DNA of 64,000 bases from Sedimentitalea arenosa. Its GTDB lineage: Bacteria > Pseudomonadota > Alphaproteobacteria > Rhodobacterales > Rhodobacteraceae. The stretch covers positions 1 to 64,000 of the forward strand of contig NZ_JAELVR010000008.1 of the NCBI RefSeq assembly GCF_016428585.1, written 5' to 3'. The position numbers and the translations under genes were made by a program. Under the pieces are notes generated by a model. That model had not been told where the DNA came from, did not search any database, and saw only the letters and a program-made list of their open reading frames with translations. Positions 25,155-32,575 of this stretch are shown in pieces (positions within the stretch are counted from its first letter, which is position 1; each line of letters begins with the position of its first letter).

Positions 25155-26423
25155 CTAGCCCTTGCCCTTCCAGGGCACCAGGATGCGTTCCGCCCAGCGC
25201 ATCAGCATGTCGATCCCGAACCCGATGATCCCGATCAGGATGATGCCCATGATCACGATATCCGTGTTCTGGAACTTCGAGGCGACCATGATCATCATAC
25301 CCGCGCCTTTTTCGGCCGCGACCAGTTCGGCGGCAACGACGGTGCCCCAGCAGACGCCCATCGCCACCCGCGCACCGGTGAAGATTTCGGGCAGGCTGTT
25401 GGGTATGATGACATGACGCATGATCTGTGGCTTGCTGGCGCCCAGCGAATAGGCCGCGTGAACCTTTGATATCTTCACGCCGGACACGCCCGAGCGCGCC
25501 GCGATCGCCATGATCCAGAGCGCTGCGAGGAACAGCAGGATGATCTTGCCGGTCTCGCCGATACCCGCCCAGATGATCACCAGCGGGATCAGCGCCAGCG
25601 GCGGCACCGGGCGCATGAATTCGACGATCGGGTCGAACCAGCCGCGGAACCAGTCGCTCAACCCCATGGCGTAGCCCAGCGGGATTCCGACCAACGCGCC
25701 GAAGAAGAAGCCGACCACCACCCGGAACAGCGAATACCCCAAATGTTCCCAGAGGGTTGATCCGCGAAAGCCCTCCCGCGCGATCTCGACCACCCGGGCG
25801 GCGACCGCCTCGGGGGCGGGCAGCCAGATCGGCTCCATCTGCCAGCCCTTCGCCGGTTCGAAGTTCAGCGTGCCCTTCGGGCTCATCCCGACGCGGCCGA
25901 ACTCGGTTTCGACACTGCCGCCAGGCGCGATCGGCTTCCCGTTCACGGCGACCACCTCGGCGCCCTCGTCGCGCCCGATGTCGTCGTTGCGGTCGACCCG
26001 GATCAAGCCGCTGCGCCAGGTGCCGATGGTCGCGGAATCGTTCTTGGCCCAACCGTCGCCGGGATCGACCTCGGGTTCGGTGACCTCCTCATCCACCGGG
26101 TGCACCAGCACCGTCACAGTCGCCGTGTCGCGCTGCCCGTCCGGGGTCTGCGCCGTGTATTCGAACGTCGCCGTTCCTTCGAACGGCCCCGGCATGTGCA
26201 GGAACTTCGGCAGCAGGGAGGAGCCGGTGAACATGCCCCAGAGCAGGAACAGCGTCAGGATCGAGATCACCGAGGCGGTCCGGTTCGGCCTGACCGCGCT
26301 CTCGTCGCCGAAGGTGACCGTCTTCAGCGAGGTGTAATCGTTGCGCGCCGCGTGGTGGATCACCTTGGTGAACAGGTAGTAGGACAGTACGAAGATCGCG
26401 ACGTAGATCAGCAGGGGGATCAT
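25155..26423 (-). CDS. tauC: Taurine ABC transporter permease with a large periplasmic insert
   Basis: This 422-residue membrane protein is the channel of the taurine importer. The C-terminal part (about 195-422) is a normal SsuC/TauC permease with the EAA-type loop (A-A-Y-S-L-G-A-S-K-P-Q-I-M-R-H-V near 323-338). TauC proteins are commonly about 280 residues. Here two N-terminal hydrophobic helices (about 3-20 and 50-70) are followed by roughly 105 hydrophilic residues (F-E-G-T-A-T-F-E-Y-T to G-W-Q-M-E-P) before the conserved W-L-P-A-P-E-A-V. That segment should lie in the periplasm. The gene overlaps tauB by four bases; order tauA-tauB-tauC. Confidence 0.88.
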   Translation of the reverse strand: MIPLLIYVAIFVLSYYLFTKVIHHAARNDYTSLKTVTFGDESAVRPNRTASVISILTLFLLWGMFTGSSLLPKFLHMPGPFEGTATFEYTAQTPDGQRDTATVTVLVHPVDEEVTEPEVDPGDGWAKNDSATIGTWRSGLIRVDRNDDIGRDEGAEVVAVNGKPIAPGGSVETEFGRVGMSPKGTLNFEPAKGWQMEPIWLPAPEAVAARVVEIAREGFRGSTLWEHLGYSLFRVVVGFFFGALVGIPLGYAMGLSDWFRGWFDPIVEFMRPVPPLALIPLVIIWAGIGETGKIILLFLAALWIMAIAARSGVSGVKISKVHAAYSLGASKPQIMRHVIIPNSLPEIFTGARVAMGVCWGTVVAAELVAAEKGAGMMIMVASKFQNTDIVIMGIILIGIIGFGIDMLMRWAERILVPWKGKG

Positions 26424-27229
26424 GCGCCCGCTCCTTCGGTGCGGCCCATGATCTCTTCCTCCATGTCCCAGATCATCGCCAGGATTTCCTCCCGCGTCTT
26501 CGCATAGTCCGGATGCTTCTTCACCTCCCGCAGGTCCTGCCCGACGCCGAGATCGGCAAAGGGCAGCCGGTATTCCCTGTGGATGCGCCCCGGTCGCGGG
26601 GCCATCACCAACAGGCGCTCGCCCAGCAGCAGCGCCTCCTCGACCGAGTGGGTGATCAGGATGATCGTCTTCCCGGTCTCTTTCCAGAGCTTCAGCACGA
26701 GACTCTGCATCTTCTCCCGCGTCAGCGCGTCCAGCGCGCCCAGCGGTTCGTCCATCAGGATCACGTCCGGATCATTGGCCAGACAGCGCGCCAGCGCGAC
26801 CCGCTGCTGCATCCCGCCCGACAGCTCGTACACCGCCTTCTCCTTGAAATCCTGCAAGCCGACCACGTCCAGCAGGTGATCGACCGTTTCGGCCATGTCC
26901 ATTTTCGGCATCCCTTTCATCCGGGGGCCGAACCCGACATTCTCGCGCACGCTCATCCATTCGAACAAGGCACCCTGCTGGAACACCATCCCGCGTTCCG
27001 CATCCGGGCCCTGCACCGTGTGCCCATTCATCACGATCTGCCCCTCGGTCGGGGCCAGAAACCCTGCAACGATGTTCAGAAGCGTGGTCTTGCCGCAGCC
27101 CGACGGGCCCAGCACCGACATCAGTTCACCTTCCTTCAGGTGTAACGTTACGTCCTTCAGCGCCTGAACCGACCCGCCGCCCGGCAGATCGAAACGCATG
27201 GAAATCTTCTCGATGGCGAGACCGGACAT
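26420..27229 (-). CDS. tauB: Taurine ABC transporter ATP-binding protein
   Basis: This 269-residue ATPase has Walker A G-P-S-G-C-G-K-T-T near 43-51, a Q-loop in V-F-Q-Q-G-A-L-F-E-W, signature L-S-G-G-M-Q-Q-R-V near 141-149 and Walker B V-I-L-M-D-E-P-L-G-A-L-D, then the H-loop in I-T-H-S-V-E-E-A. These are typical of the nitrate/sulfonate/taurine class. The Met at 27229 (M-S-G-L-A-I-E-K-I) is preferred; an in-frame Met 23 codons upstream would place translation inside the tauA-tauB spacer. It overlaps tauC. Confidence 0.92.
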   Translation of the reverse strand: MSGLAIEKISMRFDLPGGGSVQALKDVTLHLKEGELMSVLGPSGCGKTTLLNIVAGFLAPTEGQIVMNGHTVQGPDAERGMVFQQGALFEWMSVRENVGFGPRMKGMPKMDMAETVDHLLDVVGLQDFKEKAVYELSGGMQQRVALARCLANDPDVILMDEPLGALDALTREKMQSLVLKLWKETGKTIILITHSVEEALLLGERLLVMAPRPGRIHREYRLPFADLGVGQDLREVKKHPDYAKTREEILAMIWDMEEEIMGRTEGAGA

Positions 27230-27319
27230 GGCTGTCTCCACGGTCACGGTGCGGCCGGCGCTCAAGGCGCCGGCCTCACCCGTTTCGGGAAAACCCACCG
27301 CCTGCGCGGCGGGCGCGGC

Positions 27320-28321
27320 TCACATGCCGCTGGCGGCGGCGAGAGGGCCGGTGTTCACGGCGTTCTCATAGCTGTCCAGCGCCGCGTCGATGCTGCCGGC
27401 GGCGACGAACACGTCGGCCACGCCTTTCATGAAGCCCTGCGAGCCGCCGCCCAGCCACTTGGCCGAAAGCTGCTCCTCGACGCTCGGAAAGACGAAGGTG
27501 GCGATGGTCTCGGCGGTCGCGTCCTCGTCCATGCCGGCGTCCTTGGCGATCACCGGCAGCATCTCAGCGGTGTGCTCGCCTGAATTCCACATCGCGTTGG
27601 CATCCGCCGTCACCTTGAGGAACTTAGCGACCAGGTCGGAATTCTCGGCCACGAAGGATGCGGGCGCGCTGGTCACGTCGAAGACCAGGATGCCCAGTTC
27701 TTCCTTTTCCGCGCCGGTCAGCAGCACGTTGCCATGCTCCTTCATGCGCCGCAATGCGCCGCCCCAGCCGCAGGCCATGTCGACGCTGCCCTGCGCCAGC
27801 GCGGCCGCCCCTTCCGCCGGGGCCATGTCGACCACCTCGAGACTATCGAGCGAGACGCCGAAATGGTCCATCTGCTTGAGGAAGCCGTAATGCGCCGCGG
27901 TGCCCAGCGGCACGGCGACCTTCTTGCCGGTCAGTTCACCGGCGCTGTTCTTGTCGATCTCGAGGTTACTGTTCACCACGCAGTTGTCGTTGTCGGAATA
28001 GCTTACCGCCACGTCCAGGACCTGCAGGTCCTGGCCGGCGCTGGTGGCCACGACGAAGGGCGGTACGCCCTGGCTCACGCTCATCTGCACGTCACCCGAG
28101 GCCATCGCGGCACTCATCGCCGTGCCGGTGTCAAAGCTGACCCAGTTCACGGTGACGCCCATTTCCTCGTCATAGGTGCCCATCACCTTGGCGTATTCGA
28201 ACGGCATCGGCCATTCGAGGAAATAGCCCACCGTGATCTCGTCCATCGCCAGTGCAGCCCCTGCGGAGGTCATCATCGCCACGCCGGCCACGGCACCCAT
28301 AAGCCTGGATTTCAGTGTCAT
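27320..28321 (-). CDS. tauA: Taurine ABC transporter substrate-binding protein
   Basis: This 333-residue periplasmic binding protein has a signal peptide (M-T-L-K-S-R-L-M-G-A-V-A-G-V-A-M-M to A-L-A, cleavage near residue 25). The mature start is M-D-E-I-T-V-G-Y-F-L-E-W-P-M-P-F-E. Family features include V-Q-M-S-V-S-Q-G-V-P-P-F near 78 and K-K-V-A-V-P-L-G-T-A-A-H-Y-G near 133. It is first gene of the minus-strand tau operon and divergent from tpa. The context with tpa, xsc and tauR supports taurine as the ligand. Confidence 0.9.
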   Translation of the reverse strand: MTLKSRLMGAVAGVAMMTSAGAALAMDEITVGYFLEWPMPFEYAKVMGTYDEEMGVTVNWVSFDTGTAMSAAMASGDVQMSVSQGVPPFVVATSAGQDLQVLDVAVSYSDNDNCVVNSNLEIDKNSAGELTGKKVAVPLGTAAHYGFLKQMDHFGVSLDSLEVVDMAPAEGAAALAQGSVDMACGWGGALRRMKEHGNVLLTGAEKEELGILVFDVTSAPASFVAENSDLVAKFLKVTADANAMWNSGEHTAEMLPVIAKDAGMDEDATAETIATFVFPSVEEQLSAKWLGGGSQGFMKGVADVFVAAGSIDAALDSYENAVNTGPLAAASGM

Positions 28322-28726
28322 TCATCGTCTCCCTGTTGATCCGCCTTTCTGGCGGACATCTGGTTTTCGGGCGGTCGTCCGCCTCTGCGTGTTCGTTGGC
28401 GTCCCGGGTCTTTCCCGGTGCGCCCGCCCTTATCCCAGACCAATTCCCCCTCCCGATCAATGTTTTTTCGGGTGCTGGCCCGCGATTGCAGGATGCGTGT
28501 GGCGGGTTCCGTGTGGCCTTGGCTGGAAAATGTCCATAAATTTCGGCATACTGCCGGTCAGGGTCCGGGTCGCCGTGCTGGATAGCCCCGCTTTCTGGAC
28601 TCAATGCTGCGGCAATTCTGGCCCTACGTCACGCCCGGTTTTGACGCGCATGGTTTTCTGCAATGATCCCGGCGCATCACGCCGGCGAAAACCCTGCGCG
28701 ACACCCTTATTCCGAAAGGACATGTC
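28322..28726. promoter_or_regulatory. Divergent tauA / tpa control region
   Basis: This 405-base gap separates the importer operon (minus) from tpa (plus). It contains the TauR-type direct repeats next to a TTGACG -35 element for tpa at 28641-28646. A perfect small hairpin TCCGCC-tttct-GGCGGA at 28340-28356 lies in the tauA leader. The tauA promoter itself could not be placed. A CTGGGATAAG half-site reads towards tauA near 28430. Confidence 0.6.
28595..28627 (+). promoter_or_regulatory. TauR operator: two direct repeats upstream of tpa
   Basis: CTGGACTCAA (28595-28604) and CTGGCCCTAC (28618-28627) are direct repeats with a 23-base period. They match the CTGGACYTAA-type sites reported for the MocR-type regulator TauR of Rhodobacter capsulatus, as I recall them. 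The second repeat ends 13 bases before a TTGACG -35 hexamer, the position expected for an activator. The tpa ATG is 100 bases further on. Confidence 0.7.
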
Positions 28727-30118
28727 ATGGACGGCACGTTCAATGAAAACGACATCTCTCACGTGGTCGAGGCCGACAAGGCCCATATCTGGCACCACCT
28801 GAGCCAGCACAAGCCCTACGAGACCACCGATCCCCGCATCATCGTCGAAGGCAAGGGGATGAAGGTCTGGGACCAGAAGGGCAAGGAGCACCTCGATGCC
28901 GTCTCGGGCGGGGTCTGGACCGTCAATGTCGGCTATGGCCGCGAGAGCATCGCCAACGCCGTGCGCGACCAGCTGATCAAGCTGAACTATTTCGCCGGGT
29001 CCGCAGGCTCGATCCCCGGCGCCAATTTCGCGCAGAAACTGATCGACAAGATGCCGGGTATGAGCCGGGTCTATTACTGCAACTCGGGGTCCGAGGCGAA
29101 CGAGAAGGCGTTCAAGATGGTCCGCCAGATCGCCCACGCGAAATACGGCGGCAAGAAGCACAAGATCCTCTATCGCGACCGCGACTATCACGGTACCACC
29201 ATCGGCTGCCTGTCGGCGGGCGGCCAGGACGAGCGTAACGCGCAATACGGGCCCTTCGCGCCGGGCTTCGTGCGCGTGCCCCATTGCCTTGAATACCGCG
29301 CCTTCGAGCAGGAAGGCGCGCCGGTCGAGAACTACGGCCTCTGGGCCGCCGACCAGATCGAGGCGGCGATCCTGCGCGAAGGCCCCGACACGGTGGGCAG
29401 CCTCTGCCTCGAACCCGTGACCGCCGGCGGCGGCGTCATCACCCCACCCGACGGCTACTGGGAACGGGTCGCCGAGATCTGCAAGCAATACGACGTGCTC
29501 CTGCATATCGACGAAGTCGTCTGCGGCGTCGGGCGCACCGGCACCTGGTTCGGCTATCAGCACTACGGCATCCAGCCCGACATGGTGACCATGGCCAAGG
29601 GCGTCGCCTCGGGCTATGCGGCGATCGCCTGCCTCGTGACCAACGAAGGCATGTTCGACAAGTTCAAGGACAACCCGGACGATCCGCTGAACTACTTCCG
29701 CGACATTTCCACCTTCGGGGGCTGCACGGCAGGCCCCGCCGCGGCGCTGGAGAACCTCCGCATCATCGAAGACGAGAACCTGCTCGAGAACACCACACGG
29801 ATGGGCGACTACATGCTCGACCAACTGGGCGCGCTGATGGACAAGCACAGCGTCATCGGACAGGTGCGCGGCAAGGGCCTGTTCCTTGGCGCCGAATTGG
29901 TTTCCGACCGCGACAGCCGCGCGCCGGTGCCCGAAAAGCAAGCGCAGGCCGTGGTCGCCGACTGCATGGCGCAGGGCGTTATCATCGGCGTCACCAACCG
30001 CTCGCTGCCGGGCAAGAACAACACGCTGTGTTTCTCGCCCGCGCTGATCGCCACCAAGGACGACATCGACCATATCCTCCACGCGGTCGATGGCGCGCTC
30101 GGCCGTGTGTTCGGATAA
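28727..30118 (+). CDS. tpa: Taurine--pyruvate aminotransferase
   Basis: Tpa moves the amino group of taurine to pyruvate, giving sulfoacetaldehyde and L-alanine. The 463-residue class III aminotransferase shows N-S-G-S-E-A-N-E-K-A-F near residues 122-132, Y-H-G-T-T-I-G near 149, the cofactor-contacting D-E-V-V-C-G-V-G-R-T-G near 260-270 and the PLP lysine in M-A-K-G-V-A-S-G-Y near 290. It is assigned to taurine rather than other omega-amines because tauABC is divergent from it, xsc/pta and tauR lie downstream, and TauR-type repeats precede it. No alanine dehydrogenase to recycle alanine is in the window. Confidence 0.93.
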   Translation: MDGTFNENDISHVVEADKAHIWHHLSQHKPYETTDPRIIVEGKGMKVWDQKGKEHLDAVSGGVWTVNVGYGRESIANAVRDQLIKLNYFAGSAGSIPGANFAQKLIDKMPGMSRVYYCNSGSEANEKAFKMVRQIAHAKYGGKKHKILYRDRDYHGTTIGCLSAGGQDERNAQYGPFAPGFVRVPHCLEYRAFEQEGAPVENYGLWAADQIEAAILREGPDTVGSLCLEPVTAGGGVITPPDGYWERVAEICKQYDVLLHIDEVVCGVGRTGTWFGYQHYGIQPDMVTMAKGVASGYAAIACLVTNEGMFDKFKDNPDDPLNYFRDISTFGGCTAGPAAALENLRIIEDENLLENTTRMGDYMLDQLGALMDKHSVIGQVRGKGLFLGAELVSDRDSRAPVPEKQAQAVVADCMAQGVIIGVTNRSLPGKNNTLCFSPALIATKDDIDHILHAVDGALGRVFG

Positions 30119-30812
30119 GATCCTCGAAAACGAATTCGGCCAGCCCATCGGCTGGCCGGTTCGGATCGACCTGCCCCGCCCGCGCCCGGACCACCGCCGC
30201 CTTCAGGGCCATTGGGGCTATCTCGAACCGCTCACGCCCGATCATGCGCCGGCGCTGTTTCAGGCCTTCCTGCCCAACCCGGCGGGCTTCACCTACATGC
30301 CGAACGGCCCCTATACGGAGCCGGCAGAGTTCCAGCGCTTCATCGACGCCTCGGCCCAAAGCCGCGACCCGCTTTTCTACGCCATCTGCACCCCCGACGG
30401 CACGCCCCTGGGCCATGCCACATTCCTGCGCATCGACCCGGCGCAGGGTGTGATCGAGGTCGGGTTCATCCACTATGGCCCCGCCCTGCAACGCACCGCG
30501 CTCGCCACCGAGACGATGTACCTGATGATGGCGCATGTGTTCGACGACCTGGGCTATCGCCGCTACGAATGGAAATGCGACGCGCTCAACGCGCCTTCCC
30601 GCCGCGCCGCGAAACGGCTGGGCTTCACCTTCGAAGGCATCTTCCGCCAGGCGACCACCTACAAGGGCCGCAACCGCGACACCGCGTGGTTCTCGATCCT
30701 CGACCGCGAATGGCCCGCCGCCAAGGCCGAATTCACCCGCTGGCTCGCGCCAAGCAATTTCGATGCTGACGGCAGCCAACTCAGCCCGCTCGCCATCGCC
30801 GCCGCCTCGTAA
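30090..30812 (+). CDS. GNAT family N-acetyltransferase (RimJ/RimL-like)
   Basis: This 240-residue acetyl-CoA-dependent acyltransferase contains a family motif N-E-F-G-Q-P-I-G-W-P near the start and P-L-G-H-A-T-F-L-R-I-D near the first core strands. The segment R-Y-E-W-K-C-D-A-L-N-A-P-S-R-R-A-A-K-R-L-G-F near 160-181 is the RimJ/RimL acetyl-CoA-binding pattern. The ATG at 30090 lies inside the end of tpa (29-base overlap); a GTG at 30105 is an alternative. It probably shares the tpa transcript. The substrate is unknown. Confidence 0.88.
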   Translation: MARSAVCSDKILENEFGQPIGWPVRIDLPRPRPDHRRLQGHWGYLEPLTPDHAPALFQAFLPNPAGFTYMPNGPYTEPAEFQRFIDASAQSRDPLFYAICTPDGTPLGHATFLRIDPAQGVIEVGFIHYGPALQRTALATETMYLMMAHVFDDLGYRRYEWKCDALNAPSRRAAKRLGFTFEGIFRQATTYKGRNRDTAWFSILDREWPAAKAEFTRWLAPSNFDADGSQLSPLAIAAAS

Positions 30813-30817
30813 GCCGC

Positions 30818-31105
30818 CTAGAGTTCCTTGACGAAATAATGCAGATGCGGCCGCAGCATCGGCTGGTCCAGATAGGTGGTCGTTTCGATCGGTCCATCGA
30901 CCTCGGAGAACCCCAGCTTGGGATAGAGTCCGCGCATCTCGACATTCGGCGTCAGCGTGTCCGCGACCAGCCGCGTCAGCCCCATGTCCCGCGCCGCCGC
31001 CTCGCGCGCCTCGATCAGTGCACGGCCCGCGCCGGTGCCGCGCGCCGCTTCGGTCACGAAGACCCGCTTCAACTCCCCTGTCTCCGGATCCAGCCGTTTC
31101 AGCAT
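30818..31105 (-). pseudogene. GNAT acetyltransferase, 5' half replaced by low-G+C DNA
   Basis: From L-K-R-L-D-P-E-T-G-E-L-K-R-V-F-V-T onward this is a normal GNAT C-terminal half: A-A-R-G-T-G-A-G-R-A-L-I-E-A is the acetyl-CoA loop, and P-N-V-E-M-R-G-L-Y-P-K-L-G-F follows. A whole GNAT of this type should have about 60 more residues before it. Upstream of 31105 the sequence turns abruptly A+T-rich. The frame does continue to a Met at 31219, adding 38 residues rich in Cys, Lys and Asn that do not resemble the family. The protein is therefore probably inactive, or a chimera of 133 residues. Confidence 0.72.
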
Positions 31106-31249
31106 CCACTTAGTGGTCGTTCTCGCGAACAGCCAACATTTGCTATGCTTACCACACGGCAAACATTTCCAGTTTTCTGCGCAGTTGCTCCCATCTTTCT
31201 CTATATGGCAGCTTCTCATTTTCTTCTTGATGGCGCGATCACACCGCGA

Positions 31250-31570
31250 TCAGTCGGAATGGCTCCCGATCTCAAGCAGACAGTCCAGCAGCATTTGTTG
31301 AACATCTTGCGGCAATTGCGATAGTTCTCCTGCCATCATGAAGTTGAAATCGATCCTATGATTTCGATGAAGATACACCAACACCGATCTGCTAGGAAAC
31401 GAACGCCCGCTCTCCGCATTTGAAATTGCCGCTTTTTTGATCCCCACTAGTTCGCCAAGTTCACTTTGCGTCATACCAATCGCCTTACGAGCTGCCACCA
31501 GCCGGATCGCCGAAGCCTCACGCCCTGTGTCCCGCGTCATCGCCAAGGTTTCTTTCTCTTCTTTTTTCAC
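31250..31570 (-). CDS. XRE-family HTH transcriptional regulator in a low-G+C insert
   Basis: This 106-residue protein has an XRE HTH at about 22-80: R-L-V-A-A-R-K-A-I-G-M-T-Q-S-E-L-G-E-L-V-G, then the recognition region I-K-K-A-A-I-S-N-A-E-S-G-R-S, then R-S-V-L-V-Y-L and D-F-N-F-M-M-A-G-E. It lies entirely within about 0.6 kb of about 45% G+C DNA, unlike both neighbours. The first Met (M-K-K-E-E-K-E-T-L) is used; M-T-R-D-T-G at residue 11 is an alternative. No partner gene such as a toxin is recognisable within the insert. It was probably acquired horizontally. Confidence 0.8.
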   Translation of the reverse strand: MKKEEKETLAMTRDTGREASAIRLVAARKAIGMTQSELGELVGIKKAAISNAESGRSFPSRSVLVYLHRNHRIDFNFMMAGELSQLPQDVQQMLLDCLLEIGSHSD

Positions 31571-31676
31571 TCCGACACCTTAAATCTGCTTTGGTTTGTT
31601 GTAGTGAGGCTACTTGAGCCAGTAGGTATTCCAAGCGCAGAAACGTTCGTATTCCCAGAAACTATGGCGAAAGCAG

Positions 31677-32063
31677 ATGCTCCCGGTCCTATCCAAACTT
31701 CTCGGCCCGGACCGCGCGGTAACGGTCTATGTGTTCCTGCAACGCTGGGGCGTCGGGCTGGGGCTCGGCCTCGCCTTCGTCGTCGGCATGGGCCTGTTCC
31801 TCACCTTCTCCGCACCGTCCCGGCTCGACCATGTCGCCCATGTCACCGCAGAGGTCCTGTCCACCGCGCCGATCAACGGCGACGCGCGCAACGGGCTGCT
31901 GGTCGACGTGCGGCTGCCCGAGGGAGACGTGCTCAACCTGACCGAAACCGAGGGGCTGATCGACCTCGCGCCCGGCCAGCCGGCCTGCGTCGAACTCCGG
32001 CGGCACACGGTTACGGGACAGGATCACTACCGCCTGCGCCTCGCTCACCGCTGCACCGACTGA
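31677..32063 (+). CDS. Hypothetical membrane-anchored protein
   Basis: This 128-residue protein has one strong hydrophobic helix near residues 24-44 (W-G-V-G-L-G-L-G-L-A-F-V-V-G-M-G-L-F). A soluble domain of about 80 residues follows (V-A-H-V-T-A-E-V-L-S-T-A-P-I-N-G, then L-L-V-D-V-R-L-P-E-G-D-V-L-N-L-T) and should face the periplasm. I do not recognise a family. The start lies right at the edge of the low-G+C patch, so the native N-terminus may have been altered; the coding character is normal from about codon 4. Confidence 0.6.
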   Translation: MLPVLSKLLGPDRAVTVYVFLQRWGVGLGLGLAFVVGMGLFLTFSAPSRLDHVAHVTAEVLSTAPINGDARNGLLVDVRLPEGDVLNLTETEGLIDLAPGQPACVELRRHTVTGQDHYRLRLAHRCTD

Positions 32064-32123
32064 ACGGGCTGTCCTTTCCGCGCGTCCGCGGCTAGCCTGA
32101 GCCGACAGAGGGAGGATCGATCC

Positions 32124-32534
32124 ATGAGCATGACCGGAGGCTGCTATTGCGGCACCATCAGGTACGAGGCCACCGGCGCGCCGGTGATGAAATCGCAATG
32201 CCATTGCCGGGAATGCCAGTACATCTCGGGCGGCGGGCCGAATTACTTCATGATCCTGCCGCAGGAGGGGTTCAGCTACACCGCCGGCACGCCGAACAGC
32301 TTCACCCGCCCCGATCTCGACGCGCCGGTGACGCGCGAATTCTGCCCGAATTGCGGCACCCATATCCTGACAAGGCGTCCGGGGCTCGACATGGTGATCC
32401 TCAAGGTCGGAACGCTGGACAATCCCGCCGACTACGGCGGCCCGGACTCGGCGATCCATACGCTCGACATGCAGCCGTTCCACGTCATCCCCGACGGCCT
32501 GCCGAGCTTCGAGAAACGGCCCCCGCGCCGCTAA
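32124..32534 (+). CDS. GFA family (CENP-V/GFA domain) protein
   Basis: This 136-residue zinc-binding protein carries the GFA cysteine set: G-G-C-Y-C-G at residues 5-10, C-H-C-R-E-C near 26-31 and C-P-N-C-G-T-H near 74-80. GFA-domain proteins bind zinc and some react with glutathione adducts; the substrate here is unknown. GGGAGGA precedes the ATG. Confidence 0.88.
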   Translation: MSMTGGCYCGTIRYEATGAPVMKSQCHCRECQYISGGGPNYFMILPQEGFSYTAGTPNSFTRPDLDAPVTREFCPNCGTHILTRRPGLDMVILKVGTLDNPADYGGPDSAIHTLDMQPFHVIPDGLPSFEKRPPRR

Positions 32535-32575
32535 GTCCAGATTGCAAGCGAGATAAGGCCAGCGTATCCTGCGCC

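Noticed and set aside
28340-28356. Terminator upstream of tauA
   Set aside because: The TCCGCC/GGCGGA hairpin has no T-run on the minus strand and lies within 20 bases of the tauA start, so it is only noted as a leader hairpin.
31106-31219. N-terminal 38-codon extension of the truncated GNAT
   Set aside because: The extension comes from the low-G+C insert, does not resemble a GNAT N-terminus, and may not be translated, so only the native part is annotated as a remnant.
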